Shown: positions 1-6,149 of the stretch, piece after piece
How the letters are laid out: the number at the start of each line of letters is the position of its first letter
Numbering within the stretch: position 1 is the stretch's first letter
Source of the DNA: Flavobacteriaceae bacterium
Lineage (GTDB): Bacteria > Bacteroidota > Bacteroidia > Flavobacteriales > Flavobacteriaceae
Assembly: GCA_020435885.1 (NCBI GenBank)
Contig: JAGQYU010000098.1
Location: 1,950 to 9,769 of the forward strand
DNA: 7,820 bases
Direction of reading: 5' to 3'
The notes under the pieces: model-generated
What the model was told of the DNA's origin: nothing
Databases searched by the model: none
The model's input: the letters and a program-made list of their open reading frames with translations, nothing else
Program-made: the position numbers and the translations under genes

Positions 1-513
1 TATGTTAAACAAGCAGAAGTGCATGGTATGAGCCAACGTGGTGGTGCCGTACAATCGCATGTGCGTATTTCGGATAAAAAAATATATTCTGACCTTATTC
101 CTCAAGGGGAAGCAGACATCATTCTTTCTGTTGAGCCCATGGAGTCTCTAAGGTATTTGCCTTACTTAAAAACTGACGGATGGATCATTACTGATTCTTC
201 ACGATTCATTAATATTGAAAATTATCCTGATAGGGAGGAATTGTTCAAACAAATTAAGGCTTACCCAAACCATATGATTATCGATGCTACCGAAGTTGCT
301 AAAAATATAGGTAATTCCAAAGTAGCCAATATGGTTTTACTGGGTGCTGCTTCGTTGTTGATCGATATTCCTGAAGAACATTTTTTAAGAGCTATTAAAG
401 AGCTGTTTAAAAGCAAAAGCGAAAAAATAGTTAGCCTAAATATAGAAGCCTTTACAACGGGAAAACAATTGGCACAGGCCTATGAAAGTGTGGCTAATAT
501 AGCCAAGAATTAA
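1..513 (+). CDS. iorB: Indolepyruvate:ferredoxin oxidoreductase, beta subunit (5'-truncated)
   Basis: The frame is open from base 1 and ends with TAA at 511-513, so 170 residues are visible and the N-terminus lies outside the window. The first codons read YVKQAEVHGMSQRGG, the conserved AEVHGM(S/A)QRGG segment of the gamma-type domain found in 2-oxoacid:ferredoxin oxidoreductases, here of the IorB type. From the family, roughly 35 residues are missing, including the usual GxGGQG motif. With IorA, which binds thiamine diphosphate and FeS clusters and is probably just upstream, the enzyme oxidatively decarboxylates aryl-2-oxoacids such as indolepyruvate or phenylpyruvate to arylacetyl-CoA and reduces ferredoxin in the cytoplasm. 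The GTG at 19 and ATG at 28 are internal codons, not starts, because conserved sequence precedes them. The next gene, an ADP-forming acyl-CoA synthetase, would use the CoA thioester product, which supports this assignment. A pyruvate- or 2-oxoisovalerate-type gamma subunit is a less likely alternative. Confidence 0.9.
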   Translation, partial: YVKQAEVHGMSQRGGAVQSHVRISDKKIYSDLIPQGEADIILSVEPMESLRYLPYLKTDGWIITDSSRFINIENYPDREELFKQIKAYPNHMIIDATEVAKNIGNSKVANMVLLGAASLLIDIPEEHFLRAIKELFKSKSEKIVSLNIEAFTTGKQLAQAYESVANIAKN

Positions 514-531
514 ACATCTTCGGAGTGTTTT
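511..531 (+). terminator. Possible hairpin terminator after iorB, UUCG-capped
   Basis: An imperfect hairpin begins at the iorB stop codon. Bases 512-518 pair with 523-530, leaving one unpaired G at 525, and the loop is a C(TTCG)G tetraloop at 518-523, a very stable cap in RNA. The 3' arm runs into TTTT at 528-531 and then GAGTTT, so the U-tract is short and interrupted. It may slow or end transcription, or protect the iorB 3' end. Partial read-through into the synthetase gene remains possible. The pairing is seen directly; terminator function is inferred. Confidence 0.35.
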
Positions 532-568
532 GAGTTTACTGCATCTGAAAAAGCATACATAACCAATA

Positions 569-576
569 TATTTTTG
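569..576 (+). promoter_or_regulatory. Candidate Bacteroidota -7 element upstream of the acyl-CoA synthetase
   Basis: TATTTTTG matches the Bacteroidota housekeeping -7 consensus TAnnTTTG exactly, in the 158-base gap between iorB and the synthetase. I find no TTG -33 element at the usual spacing of about 20 bases, since the nearest TTTG upstream (529-532) is too far away. It would give a leader of nearly 90 bases. In AT-rich DNA such a match can arise by chance, so this is only a candidate for independent transcription of the synthetase. Confidence 0.25.
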
Positions 577-671
577 TGTATTCAAAATAACGAAACTTTT
601 GTGGCTTATACGGTGACAAATATCAGTAAACAAACTCTTATTTTTCCCTTATTTTACGCTACCAAAATTGT

Positions 672-2735
672 ATGTTGCATATGTTACATGATAAATTGAT
701 TAATCCAAAAAGCATCGTTATAGTCGGCGGTTCTGATAATATCCACAGCCCTGGAGGCAGTGTGCTGAAAAACCTTCTAGACCATAAATTTAAAGGTGAC
801 CTCTTTGTGGTAAATCCAAAGAAAGCAATGGTTCAAGGAGTAAAATCGTGCTCAGATATCACCACCCTCCCCAAAGTTGATTTAGCCATTATTGCCATTG
901 CCGCCCAATATGTTGTTGAAACAGTACGCATACTTACTACACAAAAAAATACGAAAGGTTTTATCATTTTTTCAGCAGGTTTTAGTGAGAAAGATGCTGA
1001 AGGTACCGCTATGGAACAAGAGATCGTTAGCTTAATCAACAATGCCGGAGGCAGTCTCCTTGGCCCTAATAATATTGGACTTATCAATGAATATTATGCA
1101 GGTGTTTTTACCTCTCCTATTCCAAAACTAGACCCCAAAGGTGTTGATTTTATTTCCGGATCAGGAGCTACAGCCGTTTTTATTATTGAAGCCGCTCAAC
1201 GTATGGGATTGACATTTTCCAGTGTTTACACAGTAGGTAACAGTGCGCAACTGGGTGTAGAAGAAGTGCTGGAGCATTTTGATGTGACCTATGATGCCGA
1301 TAAAAGTTCTAACGTAAAATTACTGTATATAGAGAGCATTAAAAATCCTCACAAATTTCTAAAACACAGCACCTCTTTAATACAAAAAGGATGTAGCATA
1401 GCCGCCATTAAAGCCGGAAGTTCCGAGGCCGGTAACCGTGCTGCATCATCGCATACAGGTGCCATGGCAAGCCCTGATGTATTTGTAGATGCCCTTTTTA
1501 AGAAAGCGGGTATCATACGATGCTATGGCAGAAACGAATTGATAACTGTTGCCGGAATTTTATTACAGAAAAAAGCCAAAGGCAACAATATTGCTATCAT
1601 AACCCATGCCGGTGGCCCGGCTGTAATGCTGACCGATATCCTTTCAAAAAATGGCTTATCCGTGCCAAAGATTGGTGGTAAAGAAAGTGAAGAACTCCTT
1701 ACCAAACTCTTTAATGGTTCTTCGGTGGCAAACCCTATTGATTTTTTGGCAACAGGTACAGCCGAACAGTTAGAAACCATTATAGATTACTGCGAGAACA
1801 AATTCGACATGATAGATGCTATGGCAGTAATTTTTGGTAGCCCGGGTTTAACGGATGTATATGATGCCTACGACGTACTAAATACCAAGATGAAAACTTG
1901 CAAAAAACCTATCTATCCTATTTTGCCTTCGGTGGTGAATGTAAAGGATGAAATAGCTGATTTTATTGCCAAAGGTAATGTAGCTTTTGATGATGAAGTG
2001 CTTTTTGGCAGTGCCTTAGGAAAAGTATATCAAACATCTGCACCTCAACCAACAAAAACCATCGAAACTATTGATACAGAAAGGATACAGCAGCTTATCA
2101 GTACACAACCTGATGGATACTTATCTCCAAAAGCAACATACAAATTACTACAACTTGCAGGTATTCCTATGGTGGAGCAACATACGGTAAGCACTAACGA
2201 AGAGTTGCAAAAACTAGCCGCTACACTATCCTATCCTGTGGTGATGAAAGTAGTAGGGCCTGTACACAAATCTGATGTGGGAGGTGTAGTATTGAATGTA
2301 AAAGATGAGATTGAGGCATTCAAAACATTTACCCAATTGATGCAGATTGATGGAGCCACCTCCGTACTGATACAACCCATGCAACAAGGCATGGAGCTTT
2401 TTATTGGTGCCAAACGAGAACCTAGTTACCCGCCCATAGTAGTATGTGGTTTAGGAGGTATTTTTGTAGAAGTACTGAAAGATATTAGCACTGCTATGGC
2501 ACCCATTAGTGAACAAGAATCATTGCAAATGATACAAAACCTCAAAGCTTACCCTATGCTACAAGGCGTACGTGGCAAAAAAGGTATAGATATTAATAGC
2601 TACGCCAGTAGTATTAGAAAAATTGGGTTGCTAATGCAAACAGCCCCAGAAATTATGGAGCTAGACCTAAACCCATTGTTGGCCACCGAAAATAAAATTG
2701 TGGTTGTTGATGCTAGGATTAGGATTGAAAAATAA
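672..2735 (+). CDS. ADP-forming acyl-CoA synthetase (acetate--CoA ligase family), fused alpha-beta
   Basis: This 687-residue protein converts acyl- or arylacetyl-CoA, ADP and phosphate into free acid, ATP and CoA by substrate-level phosphorylation. The order is that of fused ACD enzymes. A Rossmann CoA-binding domain (about residues 10-130, starting at SIVIVGGSD) comes first, followed by two succinyl-CoA-synthetase-like domains (about 140-450), a linker rich in Pro and Thr (about 454-467), and a C-terminal ATP-grasp domain (about 468-687). Key residues are present: His261 in ASSHTGA is the expected phosphohistidine of the alpha part, His532 in VHKSDVGG is the second, phosphate-shuttling His of the beta part, and Glu663/Asn667 in ELDLNPL are expected metal ligands. 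No Shine-Dalgarno sequence is visible. A second ATG at 681 is in frame and would place the Rossmann start about 10 residues in, so it is an equally plausible start. Position after iorB points to arylacetyl-CoA as substrate, although acetyl-CoA or branched acyl-CoA cannot be excluded. GC content in sampled stretches is about 42-50%, higher than the next gene. Confidence 0.93.
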   Translation: MLHMLHDKLINPKSIVIVGGSDNIHSPGGSVLKNLLDHKFKGDLFVVNPKKAMVQGVKSCSDITTLPKVDLAIIAIAAQYVVETVRILTTQKNTKGFIIFSAGFSEKDAEGTAMEQEIVSLINNAGGSLLGPNNIGLINEYYAGVFTSPIPKLDPKGVDFISGSGATAVFIIEAAQRMGLTFSSVYTVGNSAQLGVEEVLEHFDVTYDADKSSNVKLLYIESIKNPHKFLKHSTSLIQKGCSIAAIKAGSSEAGNRAASSHTGAMASPDVFVDALFKKAGIIRCYGRNELITVAGILLQKKAKGNNIAIITHAGGPAVMLTDILSKNGLSVPKIGGKESEELLTKLFNGSSVANPIDFLATGTAEQLETIIDYCENKFDMIDAMAVIFGSPGLTDVYDAYDVLNTKMKTCKKPIYPILPSVVNVKDEIADFIAKGNVAFDDEVLFGSALGKVYQTSAPQPTKTIETIDTERIQQLISTQPDGYLSPKATYKLLQLAGIPMVEQHTVSTNEELQKLAATLSYPVVMKVVGPVHKSDVGGVVLNVKDEIEAFKTFTQLMQIDGATSVLIQPMQQGMELFIGAKREPSYPPIVVCGLGGIFVEVLKDISTAMAPISEQESLQMIQNLKAYPMLQGVRGKKGIDINSYASSIRKIGLLMQTAPEIMELDLNPLLATENKIVVVDARIRIEK

Positions 2736-2811
2736 ATTGGTTGATTCTTTATACATTTTAGGCTAACTTCGCAGTTGTTCATCATACACCCTATTAAACC
2801 TACTCTGCTAT

Positions 2812-4038
2812 ATGTTAAACATAAAATACAACATTATAGAGATTGCCATTCTATTTTTTGGATTACTTATACTTTTTTCTTGTAATGATAAAGATGATTT
2901 TATTTACAAAAATCCTAATGCCCCTATTGATGATCGTGTAGAGGATTTGCTTTCTAGAATGACTCTAGAAGAAAAATTCTGGCAACTATTTATGATTCCT
3001 GGCGATTTGTCTGAAGGAAAAGAAAAATACAAGCATGGTATTTTTGGGTTTCAGATTGCTACAATTGGCTCTACTAGAAACGAGTCAGAACAAATTCTAG
3101 AATATTCAGGAGGAGGTAGCACAAAAGAAACCGCTTTGCGTATTAATGAAATGCAAAAGTACTTTATCGAAGAAACCCGCCTAGGTATTCCTATCATTCC
3201 TTTTGATGAAGCTTTACACGGACTTGTAAGAAAAGATGCTACTGCATTTCCACAATCTATAGGATTAGCAGCATCTTGGAATACAGTATTAATGGATACC
3301 GTAGCTTCTGTAATTGCAGCTCAAGTAAAAGAAAGAGGTATCCGCCAAATTTTATCACCCGTCATTAATATTGCCAGAGATGTACGTTGGGGGCGAGTAG
3401 AAGAAACATATGGTGAAGACCCTTACTTAACCTCTAAAATGGCTGTTTCATATATTTCTGCTTTTGAAAAACATGGGGTTATAACCACTCCAAAACATTT
3501 TGTTGCCAACGTGGGTGATGGCGGTAGAGATTCATACCCTATCCATTTTAACGAGCGTTTACTTGAAGAAATATACTTCCCGGCCTTTAAAGCTAGCATA
3601 CAAGAGGCTGGTGCTTTGTCAATAATGACAGCTTATAACTCCTTAAACGGAACACAAGCTACAGCCAACCACTGGTTGCTCAATAATAAATTAAAAAACG
3701 AATGGAACTTTAAAGGTTTTGTTATCTCCGATGCCGGTGCTACTGGAGGAGCTAATGTATTACATTTTACTTCAAAAAATTATGCCGAATCTACTAAGCA
3801 AGCAATAAAGGGGGGTCTTGATGTAATTTTTCAAACTTCTTATAATCACTATCCACTTTTTTACGAAGCCTTTGAAAAAGAAATGATTAACAAAACCGAT
3901 ATTGATAATGCTGTTAAACGTGTGCTCTATGCCAAATTTAAACTTGGCCTATTTGAAAATCCCTATGTAACTATCGAAGATTTAGAAAACAGTAACAGTG
4001 TTAAAAAAATAGACTATTGGCAAAAAAGGCTGCATTAG
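2812..4038 (+). CDS. Family 3 glycoside hydrolase lipoprotein, N-terminal part (frame-broken)
   Basis: This 408-residue piece carries the signal peptide and the TIM-barrel (GH3 N) domain of a beta-glucosidase/beta-xylosidase-like enzyme. A hydrophobic segment (residues 8-22) ends in a lipobox LFSC with Cys24 as the lipidated residue. The following NDKDD resembles the Lys-(Asp/Glu)2 surface-export signal described in Bacteroidota, so an outer-surface location is likely. The domain starts near DDRVEDLLSRMTLEEKF (about 41-57). It includes TPKHFVAN with Lys228-His229, GGRDS, and GFVISDAGATGG with Asp307 as the expected catalytic nucleophile. The last 9 residues (IDYWQKRLH) do not resemble the family. 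They are read in the wrong frame after the A7 run at 4003-4009, and a TAG at 4036 stops them. The rest of the enzyme follows in the -1 frame. Alone, this piece lacks the C-terminal domain that normally carries the acid/base Glu. It also lacks the NagZ KHFPGHGDT loop, so single-domain activity is unlikely. No Shine-Dalgarno sequence is seen before the ATG. Confidence 0.88.
   Translation: MLNIKYNIIEIAILFFGLLILFSCNDKDDFIYKNPNAPIDDRVEDLLSRMTLEEKFWQLFMIPGDLSEGKEKYKHGIFGFQIATIGSTRNESEQILEYSGGGSTKETALRINEMQKYFIEETRLGIPIIPFDEALHGLVRKDATAFPQSIGLAASWNTVLMDTVASVIAAQVKERGIRQILSPVINIARDVRWGRVEETYGEDPYLTSKMAVSYISAFEKHGVITTPKHFVANVGDGGRDSYPIHFNERLLEEIYFPAFKASIQEAGALSIMTAYNSLNGTQATANHWLLNNKLKNEWNFKGFVISDAGATGGANVLHFTSKNYAESTKQAIKGGLDVIFQTSYNHYPLFYEAFEKEMINKTDIDNAVKRVLYAKFKLGLFENPYVTIEDLENSNSVKKIDYWQKRLH
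4003..4009 (+). other. Frame break in the GH3 gene at an A7 homopolymer
   Basis: The upstream frame reads GTT AAA AAA ATA at 4000-4011. The downstream frame is the -1 frame and is open only after a TAA at 4002-4004. Adding one A to the A7 run gives V-K-K-N-R-L-L-A-K-K-A-A-L-E-S. The segment NRLLAKKAALES lines up well with the family pattern (H/N)R.LA..AA.ES that precedes IVLLKN. The restored protein would be 897 residues, normal for a GH3 enzyme with PA14. A second A run (4022-4027) could also restore the frame but would give a poorer family match. Causes that fit are a real one-base deletion, a homopolymer read error, or ribosomal or RNA-polymerase slippage. Confidence 0.8.
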
Positions 4039-5504
4039 AATCTATAGTATTGTTAAAGAACAATAAACAAATACTTCCATTAAAAAAAAATATAAAATCA
4101 ATTGCTATTATTGGTCCGGAAGCAAATGATCCTAGGCTTGGAGGATATTCAGGCCCTGGAAACCATCCAGTTTCTATTTTAAATGGTATTAAAGCCAAAG
4201 TAGGAGATTCGGTAAACATTACTTTTACCAAGGGTTGCAATCGAATACAAGAAGATTTTATCGCTATTCCTGAAGAACAATTTTTTTATATAGAAGACAA
4301 ACTAATAAAAACAGGTTTAAAAGCTGCCTATTATAACAATATTTTATTAGAAGGAGAACCAGCCTTAACAAGAATAGACCCCAATATTGATTTTAGATGG
4401 ACATTATTCTCACCAGATCAACAAAAAATTAATTATGATTTTTATTCGGTTAGATGGACAGGAAAATTGCGTTCTCCCATAACAAAAAAATTAAACATAG
4501 GTATTAAAGGAGATGATGGATATAGATTGTTTATAAACAACGAACTTATTATTGACAATTGGAAAAAACAAACCGTACAACAAATAACAAAACCGTATTT
4601 TTTTGAAAAAGACAAGGTTTATGACATAAAAGTAGAATTCTATGAAACCACAGGAAATGTCTGGTTTAAAATGATATGGGATGCTAATAAGGTTGAAGAT
4701 CATGAAACTGAAATTGCCAATGCCGTTATACAAGCAAAAAATGCTGATATTGCCCTGGTTTGTGTTGGAATTGAAGAAGGTGAATTTAGAGATAGAGCTT
4801 TCCTATCATTACCTGGCAGGCAAGAAGAACTCATTAATGCGATAGCAAAAACCGAAACCCCCGTTGTGGTTGTTTTAGTAGGAGGAAGTGCCATAACCAT
4901 GGAGCAATGGCGCAATAATGTAGATGCTATTGTAGATGTATGGTATCCAGGAGACGAAGGCGGAAATGCCATAGCAGATATTATTTTTGGCGACTACAAT
5001 CCAGCAGGTAGGCTACCCATTACATTTCCCCTACACGAATCACAATTACCATTATATTATAACCATAAACCTACTGGACGCGGTGACGATTATATTAATC
5101 TTTCTGGGAAACCCTTGTTCTCCTTTGGTTACGGATTAAGCTATACTACATTTAAATATAGTGATATACAGCTTAAAAAAAGTACAATTACAACAACCGA
5201 AAGTACAATACTAAGTTGTAAAATAACCAATACTGGAAGTTATGATGGAGATGAAGTGGTACAACTTTACATTAAAGATGTTTATGCCTCAGTAGCTAGA
5301 CCTGTAACAGAATTAAAAGGTTTTAAACGTATCCACATAAAAAAAGGAGAAACTAAAGAAGTACATTTCGAAATTACACCCGAATTACTGAAAATGTTAG
5401 ACAAAGATTTAAATTATATTGTTGAACCCGGTGACTTTAGGCTTACCATTGGGGCTGCCAGCAATGATATTAGACTAAGAACTTTTTTGACCATTAGAGA
5501 ATAA
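4017..5504 (+). CDS. Family 3 glycoside hydrolase, C-terminal part with PA14 and FnIII-like domains (frame-broken)
   Basis: This 495-residue stretch continues the preceding gene in the -1 frame and has no convincing start of its own. The TTG at 4017 is the first usable start codon, but homology already begins at about 4008. It opens with AALESIVLLKNN, the start of the GH3 C-terminal alpha/beta domain. That domain is interrupted by a PA14 domain (about residues 98-223, nt 4308-4685), recognisable by GLKAAYYNN, SVRWTGKL, GDDGYRLFINN and VWFKMIWD. PA14 insertions in GH3 enzymes shape the substrate site and may bind sugar. The C domain resumes with GIEEGEFRDRAFLSLPGRQ (251-269), where the acid/base Glu is expected, then DVWYPGDEGGNAIADIIFGD and NPAGRLPITFP. 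A fibronectin-III-like domain (about 380-495) ends the protein. Likely activity of the full enzyme is removal of terminal beta-linked glucose or xylose from oligosaccharides, but substrate cannot be fixed from sequence. The gene is very AT-rich (about 25-32% GC in sampled lines). Its stop lies 6 bases from the end of convergent recR. Confidence 0.85.
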   Translation: MAKKAALESIVLLKNNKQILPLKKNIKSIAIIGPEANDPRLGGYSGPGNHPVSILNGIKAKVGDSVNITFTKGCNRIQEDFIAIPEEQFFYIEDKLIKTGLKAAYYNNILLEGEPALTRIDPNIDFRWTLFSPDQQKINYDFYSVRWTGKLRSPITKKLNIGIKGDDGYRLFINNELIIDNWKKQTVQQITKPYFFEKDKVYDIKVEFYETTGNVWFKMIWDANKVEDHETEIANAVIQAKNADIALVCVGIEEGEFRDRAFLSLPGRQEELINAIAKTETPVVVVLVGGSAITMEQWRNNVDAIVDVWYPGDEGGNAIADIIFGDYNPAGRLPITFPLHESQLPLYYNHKPTGRGDDYINLSGKPLFSFGYGLSYTTFKYSDIQLKKSTITTTESTILSCKITNTGSYDGDEVVQLYIKDVYASVARPVTELKGFKRIHIKKGETKEVHFEITPELLKMLDKDLNYIVEPGDFRLTIGAASNDIRLRTFLTIRE

Positions 5505-5510
5505 GACTTC

Positions 5511-6128
5511 CTAAATCCTCAACGAACTCTCAAAAGGCACTCTGTGTAAGATACTTCTACCTAGCGTTACTTCATCGGCATACTCCAATTCATCACCAAC
5601 TGCAATGCCACGTGCAATGGTAGAAACCGCTACATCTAGCTTTTCAATTTGTTTGTAGATATAAAAGTTGGTGGTATCGCCTTCCATAGTGGGGCTCAAG
5701 GCAAAAATGAGTTCTTTTATCGTACCCTCCTTTACTTTGTTCACCAAACTTTCTATAGTCAAATTCTGAGGGCCAACGCCTTCAATGGGAGATATTTTTC
5801 CGCCAAGCACATGGTACAACCCTCTGTACTGAGCCGTACTTTCAATGGCCATTACATCTCTAATATCCTCAACTACACATAGCAACTTTTCATCACGGTT
5901 TGGGTTAGCACATATTTCGCAAACTTCCACATCCGAAATATTATGGCACTTTTTGCACAATTTTATTTCTTCACGTAGTCTGGTTAACGCAGTAGTTAAA
6001 CTTGCAGTTCTCTCCTTGGGTTGCTTTAATAAATACAATACTAAACGAAGGGCAGTACGCTTACCTATGCCCGGTAACTGAGAGACCTCATCAACAGCAT
6101 TTTCAAGTAATTTGGAAGAAAAATTCAT
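5511..6128 (-). CDS. recR: Recombination mediator protein RecR
   Basis: This is a 205-residue protein of normal RecR length. RecR works with RecO (and RecF) in the cytoplasm to load RecA onto SSB-coated single-stranded DNA during gap repair. The N-terminal helix-hairpin-helix contains LPGIGKRTALRL (residues 18-29). A four-cysteine zinc finger follows (Cys58, Cys61, Cys70, Cys73). The Toprim domain begins at LCVVEDIRDVMAIE (about 83-96) and includes YRGLYHVLGG and the ALSPTMEGDTT motif. The C-terminus holds STIARGIAVGDELEYADEVTLGRS, also typical, so all key motifs are intact. The ATG at 6126-6128 places the first helix as in the family. The gene lies 18 bases downstream of the acetyltransferase gene and could be co-transcribed, but a good -7 element just before it suggests its own promoter. 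It is tail-to-tail with the hydrolase, 6 bases apart. Confidence 0.97.
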   Translation of the reverse strand: MNFSSKLLENAVDEVSQLPGIGKRTALRLVLYLLKQPKERTASLTTALTRLREEIKLCKKCHNISDVEVCEICANPNRDEKLLCVVEDIRDVMAIESTAQYRGLYHVLGGKISPIEGVGPQNLTIESLVNKVKEGTIKELIFALSPTMEGDTTNFYIYKQIEKLDVAVSTIARGIAVGDELEYADEVTLGRSILHRVPFESSLRI

Positions 6129-6141
6129 AGCGGCGAAAGTA

Positions 6142-6149
6142 CAAAATTA
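6142..6149 (-). promoter_or_regulatory. Candidate -7 promoter element for recR
   Basis: On the minus strand TAATTTTG matches the Bacteroidota -7 consensus TAnnTTTG exactly. It overlaps the stop codon of the upstream acetyltransferase gene (6147-6149) and ends 13 bases before the recR ATG. Transcription would then start only a few bases ahead of the ATG, giving an almost leaderless mRNA. No clear TTG is seen about 20 bases further upstream, where the sequence reads CTGTTTTTAT instead, so the -33 element is weak or absent. Confidence 0.4.

Noticed and set aside
436..633. 65-codon open frame on the minus strand over the iorB end and the intergenic region
   Set aside because: It overlaps the conserved iorB 3' end in antisense and shows no recognisable protein features.
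2736..2811. Promoter for the hydrolase with TACATTTT at 2752-2759 as the -7 element
   Set aside because: It differs from TAnnTTTG at the last base, and the nearby TTG triplets (2725, 2737, 2741) are at poor spacing, so it was too weak to annotate.
2812..4038. The N-terminal hydrolase piece as a complete single-domain NagZ-type beta-N-acetylglucosaminidase
   Set aside because: NagZ enzymes carry a KHFPGHGDT loop with a catalytic His. Here the loop reads KHFVANVGDGGRDS, and the rest of a two-domain GH3 enzyme follows directly in another frame.
3991..4060. A programmed -1 frameshift cassette with a stimulatory hairpin near the A7 run
   Set aside because: The only pairing found downstream is a weak five-base stem (ACTAT with ATAGT), no upstream Shine-Dalgarno-like stimulator is visible, and the tandem slip would place one tRNA on TAA. 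Slippage stays possible but is not supported as a designed element.
4017..5504. The C-terminal hydrolase piece as an independent gene starting at TTG 4017
   Set aside because: Family-like sequence begins upstream of the TTG in the same frame, no ribosome binding site or promoter is visible, and a GH3 C-terminal domain on its own is not a known stand-alone enzyme. It is better read as the second half of a frame-broken gene.
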